Shown: positions 16,868 through 26,482, counted from the first letter of the stretch. The stretch: DNA of 51,224 nt from Terrimonas_A sp036262095 (GCA_036262095.1 DATAJQ010000223.1:1-51224), one strand, 5' to 3'. Program-made: numbers and translations. Notes: a model not told the origin generated them from the sequence alone.

Positions 16868-19255
16868 TTACTCTGTTCTCAGATTCTTCACCGGATTCGA
16901 CAAGGCCGCTCTTATTGTTTGATAACCCACCGTCAGGGCCGCGATCAGGGATATGATCGCCAATGCGCCTCCGAATATCCAGGCGCCCAGGCTGATCCGG
17001 TATTCAAAATCCTGCAGCCAGCCATTCATCAGCCACCAGGCCACCGGTGCAGCGATCAGGAAAGCGAGCAGGATCAGCCGGGTGAATTCACGACCAAAGA
17101 TCCATACCAGCTGGCTTACCGAACCGCCTAATACTTTGCGGATACCGATTTCCCTGGTTTTTTGTGCCACCATAAATGAAACGAGTCCATAAAGCCCCAG
17201 GCAACCAATAAGGATGGCAATAAAACAGAACACCCCGATGATGCGCAGCATAAAGTCTTCCGCCTTGTAATACGCAGCAATACGCTCATCCAGGAATCCG
17301 TATTCGTACACCTGATCGGGATAAGCCTGACTCCATGTTTTTTCCAATGCAGCCAATGTTTGCGAAAGATGGGCGAGGTTTATTTTCACTGCATAATTAT
17401 CATAATCCGCAGGATTTGTCCATATACAAACTGCACCAATATCTTCATGAAAGGATTGATCATGAAAATCCTTTACCACCCCTGCTATCGGCATGGCAGC
17501 CTCGTTACTGACGGATATTTTTTTACCGATTGCATCTGCCGGCGATTGAAGATTCAGCTTTTTCACCATTGTTTCATTGATCAGCAACTCACGTGCACTG
17601 TCTGCCGGGAACAGGTTCCTGCCTGCCACCAATTGCAACCCGAATGTAGTGAGGTACTGATCATCGGCTGATTTCATATTTGTTCTGAATGGTTCTTCTT
17701 CTGCACGGTTATCAAATCTTACCGATGTGTTCCAGTTGGCGAGCGAGGAAGGCGGTTCATAACAAAGCGATACTTTTTCCACGCCCCGCACCTGTGCCAG
17801 TTTTGCCTTCAACGATTGCACAGCACTTCCTGTTCCCTCCCCCACCGGCACCATCACAATAGCATCTTTATCAAACCCCATGGATGATTGCTTCGCAAAT
17901 TGAACCTGCTTGCTGATCACGATCATGCCAATGATCAGCACCAGTGAGATCGTGAATTGCGTAACGATCAGTGTACGCCTTGTATTGAGACCACCCAGTT
18001 GATGGGCTGTAAGCTTCCCTTTTATCGCAGTCATTGGTTGAAAACCGGAAAGGATCAGTCCCGGATAGGAGCCTGCCAAAAAAGTAACCGTCACAATCAA
18101 TGAGGCAATAAACAGCATCAGTTCCCAACTTTGCAAAAGATCAATCGCCATGAAAGTACCCAGCCATCCATTCAGTACCGGCAAAATAAGTTGAGCCAGC
18201 AGCAACGCCATCACTGCTGCTATAATTGTAATGAATGCCGTTTCACCAATGAATTGCCAGAATAATTGCGCGCGCATTCCTCCCATCACTTTTCTTATGC
18301 CTACTTCTTTTGAGCGCTTCAATGCCTGGGCCGTTGCCAGGTTAATAAAATTCACGCAGGCAGTAATGATCAGGAATAGTCCGATAAATGACAACACCCA
18401 CAAATTGCGCTTTTCCATTACGCCCCCGTAACGCGAATCAAAATGAAGTTCTGATAAAGGCTGCAGTTTATAGTGATGCACATTCTTATTGCCTGCGCGG
18501 AATTTTTTTACATAGTTGGGCAGCACTGCTTCCACCTGCGCTGGCGATACATTGGGTTTGAGCAGCACGTAACATTGCATGGCCGAAGTCATACCTCCCC
18601 AGGCATCATCGCTGGCCAGCCATTCATTATAATCTTTCAGATTGCTGTAGGAAAGGAATACTTCTGTTTTCTGATCTGTATTCCGCGGAAGGTCCTTCAA
18701 TACGCCGGTGATGCGGAAATCGATCTTGTTAGCCACGGTGATCACCTGGCCTACCGGATCAGTACTGCCAAAATATTTTTTGGCCATCCGCTCTGTCAGT
18801 ATTGCGGTATTGGGTTCAGTAATAGCCGCTTTCTTATTTCCTTTCAGCAAAGGGAAATTGAAGATCTCAAAATATTCCGGCTCTGTGAAAGCGACGCCGG
18901 TCTCTTCCTTGAACTTCTTTATTTCACCTTTATAATTGATCGTAACCTGTTCTCCATTGAAAGTGGCGATGCGTGCTGTTTTTTCTGCAAAAGTGTAGTC
19001 GGTGCGGAAGGCTTTGCCAAATGGGGAAGGCACACTGGCCGCATAGGTAACAACATCACGATGCTGCTCGGTAACCACCCTGTATATCCTGTCTGAATTG
19101 GAATGAAAATCATCAAACTTAAGATGGTAACTGACCATTACAAAGATCAGGATGCCGCAGGCCATGCTCAAAACAAGACCCATGATATTAATGAAGGCGT
19201 ATGATTTATGCTTGACCAGGTTTCTCCAGGCGATCCTGAAATTGCTTTTAAACAT
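16868..19255 (-). CDS. MacB/FtsX-type ABC transporter permease
   Basis: 795 residues from the ATG at 19255 (MFKSNFRIAWRNLVKHKSYA), the standard start of Bacteroidota FtsX-like permeases. The layout is duplicated: TM1, a periplasmic MacB_PCD domain, a three-helix FtsX domain (residues ~270-420), then a second TM, PCD and FtsX domain (~660-795). The conserved KEVGIRKVMG and TREIGIRKVLG coupling segments are present in the two halves. These proteins act as mechanotransmission permeases with a separate LolD/MacB-like ATPase, which is absent here. Substrates of this large paralogous group are mostly unknown. The gene is monocistronic and followed by a terminator. Confidence 0.9.
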   Translation of the reverse strand: MFKSNFRIAWRNLVKHKSYAFINIMGLVLSMACGILIFVMVSYHLKFDDFHSNSDRIYRVVTEQHRDVVTYAASVPSPFGKAFRTDYTFAEKTARIATFNGEQVTINYKGEIKKFKEETGVAFTEPEYFEIFNFPLLKGNKKAAITEPNTAILTERMAKKYFGSTDPVGQVITVANKIDFRITGVLKDLPRNTDQKTEVFLSYSNLKDYNEWLASDDAWGGMTSAMQCYVLLKPNVSPAQVEAVLPNYVKKFRAGNKNVHHYKLQPLSELHFDSRYGGVMEKRNLWVLSFIGLFLIITACVNFINLATAQALKRSKEVGIRKVMGGMRAQLFWQFIGETAFITIIAAVMALLLAQLILPVLNGWLGTFMAIDLLQSWELMLFIASLIVTVTFLAGSYPGLILSGFQPMTAIKGKLTAHQLGGLNTRRTLIVTQFTISLVLIIGMIVISKQVQFAKQSSMGFDKDAIVMVPVGEGTGSAVQSLKAKLAQVRGVEKVSLCYEPPSSLANWNTSVRFDNRAEEEPFRTNMKSADDQYLTTFGLQLVAGRNLFPADSARELLINETMVKKLNLQSPADAIGKKISVSNEAAMPIAGVVKDFHDQSFHEDIGAVCIWTNPADYDNYAVKINLAHLSQTLAALEKTWSQAYPDQVYEYGFLDERIAAYYKAEDFMLRIIGVFCFIAILIGCLGLYGLVSFMVAQKTREIGIRKVLGGSVSQLVWIFGREFTRLILLAFLIAAPVAWWLMNGWLQDFEYRISLGAWIFGGALAIISLIAALTVGYQTIRAALSNPVKNLRTE

Positions 19256-19450
19256 GTGTGCATTTTTGTGATGAATACTAGGGCCAATAGAACCAATCAG
19301 ATGCCAGTCGGGCACTCTATTGCCAATCAATAATTTATCTTATCACGGATGGGATGAATCGTCCGGTTATGATACAACCGGTGTTCAGTTTTGCCCGGTT
19401 GATACAACTCGCTGCTGTACATGTTCCCGGACTTTTTTTATATTAGCAGT

Positions 19451-19672
19451 ATGAATCGTTTTAAGGATTTCGTGGAATGGAATGCTTTCGGGGTTTGTTC
19501 TGCCATCGGCAACCGGATGGGAATAGCTACCAGCAGGATCCGTCAATATTTTATCTACACATCCCTGCTCACCATGGGTTCGCCGATCATTATTTATATG
19601 GTACTGGCTTTCTGGCGCAACCTGCGCAAATATGTAACAGCGGCTAAAAGAAATCCCTGGTATTACCTGTAA
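19451..19672 (+). CDS. PspC-like small membrane protein
   Basis: 73 residues from the ATG at 19451; ten further open codons upstream are not family-like. It reads as one PspC domain: a short amphipathic N-terminus (FKDFVEWNAFGVCSAIGNRMGI), then a hydrophobic helix (FIYTSLLTMGSPIIIYMVLAFW) and a basic tail ending in NPWYYL. PspC domains act at the inner membrane in envelope-stress responses, but these stand-alone Bacteroidota versions are uncharacterised. It converges on the cysteine desulfurase gene with a two-base gap. Confidence 0.7.
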   Translation: MNRFKDFVEWNAFGVCSAIGNRMGIATSRIRQYFIYTSLLTMGSPIIIYMVLAFWRNLRKYVTAAKRNPWYYL

Positions 19673-19674
19673 CC

Positions 19675-20805
19675 TCAGATAAGCTCCTTTACTTTCGCGA
19701 TCACGGCATCCACTTCTTCTTTCGTATTATGCCTGGAGAAAGAGAAACGTACCGTCACCAGGTTAGGATTGTTATTGATCGCTCTTATCACGTGGCTGCC
19801 TACATCTGCCCCACTGCTGCAGGCACTGCCGCCAGACACGCATACGTTGTTAATATCGAGATTGAACAGGATCATTTCTGATTTCTCTGTTTTGGGGAAA
19901 GCAACACTCAATACGGTATACAAACAACGTCCCTCCTGGTCGCCGTTGAACTGCACACCGGGAATATGCTTCCGCAATTGCTCCATCATATACATCTTCA
20001 GCGAGTGGATATAAGCACTGTCCTTTTCATATCCGGCCATGGCCAGCTCAAGCGCTTTGGCAAAGCCCACGATACCGTACAGGTTTTCTGTACCGGCCCG
20101 CATATTCCTTTCCTGGCCGCCGCCGAAAATGAAAGGCTTGATCTTTATATTATCATTGATGTAAAGAATACCTACGCCTTTTGGCCCATGGAATTTATGG
20201 CCTGCACCGGAAATAAAATGCACAGGCGTTTTACGGAGATCAAGCGGGTAATGCCCCACGGTTTGCACACAATCAGAATGGAAGATAGCATTGTATTTTT
20301 TACAGATCTCTCCTACCGCATCAATATCCAGCAGGTTACCGATCTCGTTATTGGCATGCATCAGGGTAACAAGGCAGCGTACGCCTTCGTGTGCAGCTAA
20401 TTGCTCTTCCAGATCTTCCAGGTCAACATGCCCATCCGGCAGCAATTTCACGAAACTGCTGGTCACTTCAGCCCCGCAATCATAATGCTCCACTGTATGC
20501 AGCACCGCATGGTGTTCGATCGGGGAAGTGATGATATGGGTGCAACCCAGGTCACGTATGGCAGAAAGGATCGCCGTGTTATTACTTTCTGTACCGCCAC
20601 TGGTAAAGAATATTTCTCCGGGATGCGCATTCAGCAATTTGGCTACCGATTTGCGTGCCGTTTCAACGGCCAGCCTGGTTTCGCGGCCATAAGAATAAAT
20701 GGAAGAAGGATTGCCAAAATGTGTGGTCATATAAGGCAACATGGTATCCAGCACTTCCTTATCGAGGGCTGTAGTAGCGGCATTGTCGAAATATATACGG
20801 TCCAT
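19675..20805 (-). CDS. cysteine desulfurase (NifS/IscS family)
   Basis: 376 residues. It removes sulfur from cysteine, using PLP, for iron-sulfur clusters or tRNA thiolation. The start MDRIYFDNAATT is canonical. The PLP lysine is K204 in SGAGHKFHGPKG, and the catalytic Cys is C329 in SGGSACSSG, within the flexible loop of class I (NifS/IscS-like) enzymes. The usual SPIEHHAVL and HSDCVQTVG blocks are present. No iscU or other cluster-assembly gene is adjacent. A promoter with a perfect -7 element and a TTTG -33 box lies upstream. Whether it is the main IscS or a specialised paralog cannot be told from the window. Confidence 0.93.
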   Translation of the reverse strand: MDRIYFDNAATTALDKEVLDTMLPYMTTHFGNPSSIYSYGRETRLAVETARKSVAKLLNAHPGEIFFTSGGTESNNTAILSAIRDLGCTHIITSPIEHHAVLHTVEHYDCGAEVTSSFVKLLPDGHVDLEDLEEQLAAHEGVRCLVTLMHANNEIGNLLDIDAVGEICKKYNAIFHSDCVQTVGHYPLDLRKTPVHFISGAGHKFHGPKGVGILYINDNIKIKPFIFGGGQERNMRAGTENLYGIVGFAKALELAMAGYEKDSAYIHSLKMYMMEQLRKHIPGVQFNGDQEGRCLYTVLSVAFPKTEKSEMILFNLDINNVCVSGGSACSSGADVGSHVIRAINNNPNLVTVRFSFSRHNTKEEVDAVIAKVKELI

Positions 20806-20847
20806 ACTGAAGGGTCTGCGCCCGGACGGGCTGTTTTAAAGAATCCG

Positions 20848-20876
20848 CAAAGATAAGCAATTCATTAACGCTCAAA
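20848..20876 (-). promoter_or_regulatory. promoter of the cysteine desulfurase gene
   Basis: On the minus strand TTTG (20876-20873), 17 bases, then TATCTTTG (20855-20848). This fits the Bacteroidota TTG-N(17-23)-TAnnTTTG pattern. Predicted leader is about 36 bases. Confidence 0.5.
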
Positions 20877-20996
20877 AACGGGCGAAAAAGCTCTCCCTAA
20901 AAGGCTATCACTCACTATAAAAGCAGTAACAGGCCAGCACTTATTTCTTTCCTGTTTCCCTATAAAAAAGTAAATTCATTCCATCATTCCATTTTT

Positions 20997-21617
20997 ATGA
21001 CCCACAATACAACTGATTGCCCCAACGGCGACCGTAGCCGCCGCAGCTTTCTGAAAAAATCCTCGGCCATGGCAGCTTTGAGCATGGCCGCCCCTGCTTT
21101 GCTGAAAGCCGCAGAGCAGGATGAAAAAATAGCTGCCCTGTTCGAAAAGATCCCCCTGCAAATTGAGGTGAACGGTATCTCCCATCAATTATCAGTGGAA
21201 CCAAGGGTTACCCTGCTCGATTTCCTCCGGGAGCAACTGGGCCTTACCGGTACCAAAAAAGGTTGTGATCATGGTCAATGCGGAGCATGCACCGTTCATG
21301 TGGATGGCAGGCGCGTCAACTCCTGCCTTACACTTGCCGTAATGAATAATGAAAAAAAGATCACTACAATTGAAGGGCTTGCAAAAGGCGATCAACTGCA
21401 CCCTATGCAGGAATCATTTATCAGGCATGATGGGTTCCAGTGCGGTTATTGCACACCCGGTCAGATCATGTCGGCCATTGCCTGCATCCGCGAAGGGCAT
21501 GCCAACAGCGAAGAAGAGATCAGGGAATTCATGAGCGGCAATATCTGCCGTTGCGGTGCTTATCCCAATATTGTAGATGCTATCATGGATGTTAAAAAAG
21601 GAGGGAAAGCAATATGA
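20997..21617 (+). CDS. paoA: 2Fe-2S subunit of PaoABC-type aldehyde oxidoreductase
   Basis: 206 residues. A twin-arginine signal (RRSFLKK followed by a hydrophobic run to LLKA) starts the protein, so the folded complex is likely exported through Tat to the periplasm. Two [2Fe-2S] clusters are evident: plant-ferredoxin type C90, C95, C98, C110 (GCDHGQCGACT) and helical type C149, C152, C184, C186 (CGYCTPGQ ... CRCGAY). In E. coli PaoA is likewise the only subunit with a signal and carries the heterotrimer along. The next gene starts four bases before this stop (ATGA), so translation is coupled. Electron acceptor and substrate are not known. Confidence 0.9.
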   Translation: MTHNTTDCPNGDRSRRSFLKKSSAMAALSMAAPALLKAAEQDEKIAALFEKIPLQIEVNGISHQLSVEPRVTLLDFLREQLGLTGTKKGCDHGQCGACTVHVDGRRVNSCLTLAVMNNEKKITTIEGLAKGDQLHPMQESFIRHDGFQCGYCTPGQIMSAIACIREGHANSEEEIREFMSGNICRCGAYPNIVDAIMDVKKGGKAI

Positions 21618-22594
21618 TCAATTTTGAATACAGCCGGGTTTCTTCCGTAAAAGCAGCCATTGATACATTGGCAAAAAATCCTGGCGCAGGTTTTATTGCC
21701 GGTGGCACCAACCTGGTTGACCTGATGAAGAAAGGCGTGACAACGCCTACACGCCTGATAGATATCAATAATCTTCCCCTAAAGCAGGTAGAAGAAACAG
21801 TAAAAGGATTATCCATTGGTGCACTCGCTATCAACAGTGAAGTGGCGGGCAATGCACTGGTGCAGGAAAAATATCCATTGCTGGCAATGGCTTTACACGC
21901 AGGAGCTTCTGCACAGTTAAGGAATATGGCCACTGTTGGCGGCAACATGATGCAGAGAACACGTTGCGGTTATTTTTATGATACAACCATGCCCTGTAAT
22001 AAACGGCAACCCGGTTCAGGTTGCGGTGCTCTTGGAGGATATAACCGTATGCATGCTATTTTTGGTGCAAGCACTCAATGTATTGCTGTGCATCCAAGCG
22101 ATATGTGCGTGGCGCTTGCAGCATTGGACGCCACCGTACAAGTGGCCGGACCAAAAGCTGAGCGCAATATTTTGTTCACTGATTTTCATCGCCTGCCCGG
22201 CACCGCGCCACAGAAAGACAATACACTGCAAAATGGAGAATTGATCACCGGTATTACCATCCCTGCAAATCCTTACACCAAAAATGTTTATTACTTAAAA
22301 GTCCGCGACCGTGCTTCTTATGCTTTCGCATTGGTGTCGGTAGCTGCTGCATTGGAACTGGATGGTGATACTATTCGCTCCGCAAGACTCGCTATGGGCG
22401 GGGTGGCACATAAACCCTGGCGGCTTTCAGCAGCAGAAAAATCCCTTGCCGGTAAAAAAGCCACAACAGAGAATTTCAAAGAGGCCGCAAAGCATTCCAT
22501 GGAAGGAGCCAAATCTTTTGGACAAAATGATTTTAAACTGAAAATGGCTCCGGCTGCAATTGTTGAAGCATTAACAAAAGCAGCGAATGCATAA
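21614..22594 (+). CDS. paoB: FAD subunit of PaoABC-type aldehyde oxidoreductase
   Basis: 326 residues of the CO-dehydrogenase flavoprotein family. The FAD-binding AGGTNLVDLMKKG and TVGGNMMQRTRC segments are visible. The insert around residues 118-156 has four cysteines (C118, C128, C137, C156) in RCGYFYD, PCNKRQPGSGCGAL and QCIAVHPSD; the same pattern in E. coli PaoB binds a [4Fe-4S] cluster that ordinary xanthine dehydrogenases lack. Expected role is passing electrons from the 2Fe-2S subunit to FAD. It overlaps the upstream gene by four bases and the molybdenum subunit follows after 42 bases. Confidence 0.9.
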   Translation: MINFEYSRVSSVKAAIDTLAKNPGAGFIAGGTNLVDLMKKGVTTPTRLIDINNLPLKQVEETVKGLSIGALAINSEVAGNALVQEKYPLLAMALHAGASAQLRNMATVGGNMMQRTRCGYFYDTTMPCNKRQPGSGCGALGGYNRMHAIFGASTQCIAVHPSDMCVALAALDATVQVAGPKAERNILFTDFHRLPGTAPQKDNTLQNGELITGITIPANPYTKNVYYLKVRDRASYAFALVSVAAALELDGDTIRSARLAMGGVAHKPWRLSAAEKSLAGKKATTENFKEAAKHSMEGAKSFGQNDFKLKMAPAAIVEALTKAANA

Positions 22595-22636
22595 CAGTTT
22601 ATATAAACACATCTACTATCGAAACAATTCAATATA

Positions 22637-24874
22637 ATGAACACTTTCTTTTTCGATACAAAACACTTCCCCATTCCTGCCGACCGTGTTGATGGTAAAG
22701 ACAAGGTAACAGGAGCGGCTACCTACGCTGCGGAGCATAAGATAGCGGGCATGACGTATGGTGTACTCGCCTGCAGCACTATTACCAAAGGCACCATCAC
22801 CACCCTTAACACTAAAGCCGCAGAGAATGCTCCGGGTGTGCTGGCTGTAATATCCCATCTTAACTCACCTGAAGTGCCGGGCTTTGCACCTGTTGATAAG
22901 AAAGCCAATCCACGTGCGCAGGAATGGCAGGGATTGAAAGTATTTTATGACAATAAGATTTATTTCAATGGTCAACCCATTGCCATTGTAGTAGCCGACA
23001 CATTCGAACGCGCTGTGTATGCAGCATCCCTGGTAAAAGCACAGTATGCAAAAGAAACAGCAGAAACGGATTTTGAAAAAAACCTGGGCAAAGCCCGCGG
23101 CCCACGTGGCGACAATGCGCCGCAAGTGTATACAAGAGGAGAAGCGGATGCTTATAAAAAAGCACCTGTATCCATCGAAGAAGAATATTACTTACCTGTA
23201 GAAACACATAACCCGATGGAGATGCATGGCCTCATCGCCCATTGGGAAGCGCCGGATAAAATAACGGTGTATGATAAAACACAGGGGCCAAAAGATACAC
23301 AGGGAGATCTGATGCAGGCATTTAAACTGCCCGAATCAAATGTGAAAGTGATCGCTGAATATGTTGGCGGAGGTTTTGGCAGCGCATTGCGTACCTGGCC
23401 GCATGAGATAGCTGCCGTGCTGGCTGCTAAAAAAATAAACCGTCCTGTGAAACTGATGCTGAGCCGCGACCAGATGTTTACCATGGTTGGTCACCGCCCC
23501 TCCGCTTACCAGAAAATAGGAATAGGTGCTACTGCCGACGGAAAGCTTACCGGCATTACGCATATTGCTATAGCTCATACTTCTTCTTATGAAAACTTTA
23601 CCGAAGGAATCGTAAACGCCACTAAATTCTTATATGATTGTCCGAATGTAAACACCAGCTACCAACTGGTGCCGCTCAATGTAAGCACTCCTATCTGGAT
23701 GCGCGGCCCCGGCGAAGCCACCGGTTGTTTTGCGTTCGAGTGCGCACTGGATGAGTTGGCCTATAAATTAAATATCGATCCGATAGAATTAAGGATCCGA
23801 AATTATGCGGAAACAGATCCTGAACGGAAACTTCCCTGGTCAAGCAAATACCTGAAAGAATGCTACCAGCTCGGAATGGACAAAATAGGTTGGGCAAAAC
23901 GCAATCCTGTTCCACGCTCTATGCAGGAAGATGGCTGGCTGGTAGGGTACGGCATGGGCACAGGTGTATTCAGCGCCATGCGATGGATAGCAACTGTAAG
24001 AGGCGTATTAAGAAATGATGGCACTTTATTATTGCAAAGTGCAGTAAGCGATATGGGCCCGGGCACAGCTACTGCCATGGTACAGATCGCTTCAAAGGCA
24101 ATGGACCTGCCTCCGGAAAAAATAAAATTTGAACTGGGCAGCTCTTCGCTTCCTCCTGGCCCAACACAAGGAGGCTCTGCCACTACTTCCACCCTTGGCT
24201 CTGCCGTGTATGATGTTTGCATGGCATTAAAGGAAAAATTGAAGGAGTTGATGCTGAAAACAGGGCATGACGCAAAGGTCCATCCGGAAGCTGGTAATAT
24301 CAGTTTTGAAAAAGGACAGATCTTTCTGAAGAACGATGCTGCCAACCGGCGTAACTATGAAGAACTATTAAAAGATAATCAACTGAACGACCTCGATATC
24401 ACCAAAGATTCCAGAGGAGGTGAAGAGCAACGCAAATATTCCATGTATTCTTTTTCCGTTCATTTCACTAAAGTGTGGGTGCACCCGCTTACCGGTGTGG
24501 TGAAAGTAAAAGAAGTGGTAACGACCGGTGATGCCGGCAAGATCATCAGTGAAAAAACTGCACGCAGCCAGATGATCGGTGGCGTAGTGGGCGGCATCGG
24601 TATGGCTTTAACAGAAGAAGCAATTATTGATCACCGCTATGGCCGGTATATCAACAATAATCTTGCAGATTATCATGTTCCCGTGAATGCAGATGTGCCG
24701 CATATCGAAGCCTTGTTCGTCAACAAGCCTGATCCGGTGCTGAACCCAATGGGTGCAAAAGGAATGGGAGAAATAGCGTTGATCGGCTTTGCAGCATCTG
24801 TTGCCAATGCTGTGTATCATGCAACGGGGAAAAGGATACGGCAATTGCCGATCACGCCGGATAAACTGTTGTAA
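22637..24874 (+). CDS. paoC: molybdopterin subunit of PaoABC-type aldehyde oxidoreductase
   Basis: 745 residues, the large catalytic subunit of the xanthine oxidase family, slightly over the ~730 of E. coli PaoC. The small aldehyde-oxidase domain (residues ~10-140) is followed by the molybdopterin domains, with GGGFGSALRTWPHE and GPGEATGCFAFECALDELA as cofactor-contacting blocks. The base-catalyst glutamate fits E712 in GAKGMGEIAL near the C-terminus. The molybdenum probably uses the cytosine-dinucleotide form of the cofactor, as in PaoC, but that is by family analogy. No PaoD-like XdhC chaperone gene follows; the next gene runs in the opposite direction. Substrates are expected to be aromatic or aliphatic aldehydes. 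Confidence 0.9.
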   Translation: MNTFFFDTKHFPIPADRVDGKDKVTGAATYAAEHKIAGMTYGVLACSTITKGTITTLNTKAAENAPGVLAVISHLNSPEVPGFAPVDKKANPRAQEWQGLKVFYDNKIYFNGQPIAIVVADTFERAVYAASLVKAQYAKETAETDFEKNLGKARGPRGDNAPQVYTRGEADAYKKAPVSIEEEYYLPVETHNPMEMHGLIAHWEAPDKITVYDKTQGPKDTQGDLMQAFKLPESNVKVIAEYVGGGFGSALRTWPHEIAAVLAAKKINRPVKLMLSRDQMFTMVGHRPSAYQKIGIGATADGKLTGITHIAIAHTSSYENFTEGIVNATKFLYDCPNVNTSYQLVPLNVSTPIWMRGPGEATGCFAFECALDELAYKLNIDPIELRIRNYAETDPERKLPWSSKYLKECYQLGMDKIGWAKRNPVPRSMQEDGWLVGYGMGTGVFSAMRWIATVRGVLRNDGTLLLQSAVSDMGPGTATAMVQIASKAMDLPPEKIKFELGSSSLPPGPTQGGSATTSTLGSAVYDVCMALKEKLKELMLKTGHDAKVHPEAGNISFEKGQIFLKNDAANRRNYEELLKDNQLNDLDITKDSRGGEEQRKYSMYSFSVHFTKVWVHPLTGVVKVKEVVTTGDAGKIISEKTARSQMIGGVVGGIGMALTEEAIIDHRYGRYINNNLADYHVPVNADVPHIEALFVNKPDPVLNPMGAKGMGEIALIGFAASVANAVYHATGKRIRQLPITPDKLL

Positions 24875-24877
24875 GGC

Positions 24878-24902
24878 GATGGCCGTTGTGCGAATGGCCA
24901 TC
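24878..24902. terminator. hairpin between convergent paoC and glmM
   Basis: GATGGCC (24878-24884) pairs with GGCCATC (24896-24902) over an 11-base loop, three bases past the paoC stop. There is no T-tract on either strand, so its activity as an intrinsic terminator is uncertain. Confidence 0.35.
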
Positions 24903-24907
24903 ACTAC

Positions 24908-26290
24908 TCAAGCAAACTCTTTTATATCCTGCATCAGCCTCGTAGCAATATTATTTGCCTTCGATTCAAAATCGCTTTCAGCATAAATGCGGATAATGGG
25001 TTCTGTATTGGATGTGCGGAGATGCACCCAATCGTTATCAAATTCTATTTTTAAGCCATCGTCAGTATTAACCGGGTTGCGCTGGTATTTTTTGCGGATC
25101 TTTTCAAAAATGGATTGCACATCAATTCCCTTTTCCAGCTCTATTTTATTCTTGGAAATAAAATAGTCCGGATAATGGGAACGCAGGGAGCGCACACCAT
25201 TTTTATGTCCAGACAGATGTGTAAGGAATAAAGCAATACCGATCAATGCATCCCGTCCATAATGAAAATCCGGAACGATGATACCACCATTCCCTTCACC
25301 GCCGATCACGGCTTTCTGCTCTTTCATTTTGTTCACTACGTTCACTTCGCCTACAGCAGAAGGAAAATATTCGCCGCCATGCTTGAGCGTTATTTCTTTC
25401 AGCGCTTTCGTGCTGCTCATATTGCTGACGGTATTTCCTTTGCGATGGCTCAACACATAATCGGCCACGGCTACCAGGGTGTATTCTTCACCGAACATGC
25501 TTCCATCTTCACAAACAAAAGCAAGGCGGTCAACATCAGGATCCACGGCAATACCCAGGTCAGCTTTTTGTTTTACCACTTCATTGCTCAACTGGCTCAG
25601 ATGTTCGGGCAATGGTTCGGGGTTATGTGCAAAGCGGCCATTCACCTCTTCATTTAAAACGATCACCTGTTCCACACCCAGGGCTTTCAGGAGGGCGGGC
25701 ACGTAGATGGCGCCGGTTGAGTTCACCGCGTCCACTACGATCTTGAGATTCTTTTTAGCCACCAGTTTGGCATCCACGAGCGGGTAGGCCAGGATGGCGT
25801 CAATATGTTTTTGAAGATAGCTGTCGTCTTGCGTTACCGTACCCAGTTTTTCCACGCTGCTGAAAGCAAAATCTTCTGCAGCAGCCAGGGCCAACACTTT
25901 GGCACCTACTTCTGCGGAAATGAATTCACCTTCTTCATTCAGTAACTTCAGGGCGTTCCATTCTTTTGGATTATGGCTGGCCGTAAGTATAATGCCTCCG
26001 TTGGCTTTTTCCATTTTTACGGCAATCTCCACGGTAGGTGTGGTAGAAAGCCCCAGGTCCACCACATCAATTCCCAAACCGGTGAGGGTGCTCACCACCA
26101 GGTCGCGGACCATGCTTCCACTGATCCTGCCATCGCGCCCGATCACCACTTTCGTATTTTTTTGCCGGCCTGAAGAAATGATAGTGCCATAAGCGGCGGC
26201 AAACTTCACAACATCAACAGGAGTAAGGTTTTCTCCGGGCTTTCCTCCAATCGTTCCCCGTATCCCGGATATGCTTTTGATCAATGCCAC
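24908..26290 (-). CDS. glmM: phosphoglucosamine mutase
   Basis: 460 residues of the alpha-D-phosphohexomutase family; converts glucosamine-6-P to glucosamine-1-P for peptidoglycan and LPS precursors. The start is a GTG, giving (M)ALIKSISGIRGTIGG, which matches the Bacteroidota GlmM start; no closer ATG exists. The phosphoserine is S105 in TASHNP, the Mg loop is DPDVDR (D250, D252, D254), and the sugar-binding loop GGEGNGGI and the C-terminal phosphate-binding TSNTEPIIRIY segment are present. A phosphomannomutase/phosphoglucomutase activity cannot be excluded from sequence. It converges on paoC. Confidence 0.88.
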   Translation of the reverse strand: MALIKSISGIRGTIGGKPGENLTPVDVVKFAAAYGTIISSGRQKNTKVVIGRDGRISGSMVRDLVVSTLTGLGIDVVDLGLSTTPTVEIAVKMEKANGGIILTASHNPKEWNALKLLNEEGEFISAEVGAKVLALAAAEDFAFSSVEKLGTVTQDDSYLQKHIDAILAYPLVDAKLVAKKNLKIVVDAVNSTGAIYVPALLKALGVEQVIVLNEEVNGRFAHNPEPLPEHLSQLSNEVVKQKADLGIAVDPDVDRLAFVCEDGSMFGEEYTLVAVADYVLSHRKGNTVSNMSSTKALKEITLKHGGEYFPSAVGEVNVVNKMKEQKAVIGGEGNGGIIVPDFHYGRDALIGIALFLTHLSGHKNGVRSLRSHYPDYFISKNKIELEKGIDVQSIFEKIRKKYQRNPVNTDDGLKIEFDNDWVHLRTSNTEPIIRIYAESDFESKANNIATRLMQDIKEFA

Positions 26291-26330
26291 AAGTGTAAAA
26301 ATTGAGATTTTAAGGTTTAATGCAGTGCCC

Positions 26331-26420
26331 GCCGAAGCTTCAGCGAAGGAGGGCTGTCAGCCTTCGCCAAGGCTTACGCTTGCGCCGAAGCTTCAGCGTA
26401 GGCGCACGGCTGACACCGCA
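26331..26420. repeat. paired GAAGCTTC-containing GC-rich repeats
   Basis: Two 19-base copies, GCCGAAGCTTCAGCG[A/T]AGG, at 26331-26349 and 26384-26402, differ at one base. They flank CCTTCGCC (26361-26368), which pairs with the CGAAGG of the first copy. Both copies have the same orientation. This occupies most of the 192-bp spacer between the glmM start and the methyltransferase gene and is more GC-rich than its surroundings. Confidence 0.75.
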
Positions 26421-26461
26421 AAAATAAGGTTTTCAACTGCACCTCTTGCAGGTTACCTGCT

Positions 26462-26469
26462 TACATTTG
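26462..26469 (+). promoter_or_regulatory. -7 promoter element TACATTTG
   Basis: Exact TAnnTTTG match 13 bases before the methyltransferase ATG, predicting a very short leader. No -33 box at the expected distance. Confidence 0.4.
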
Positions 26470-26482
26470 TTTAAACATCAGC

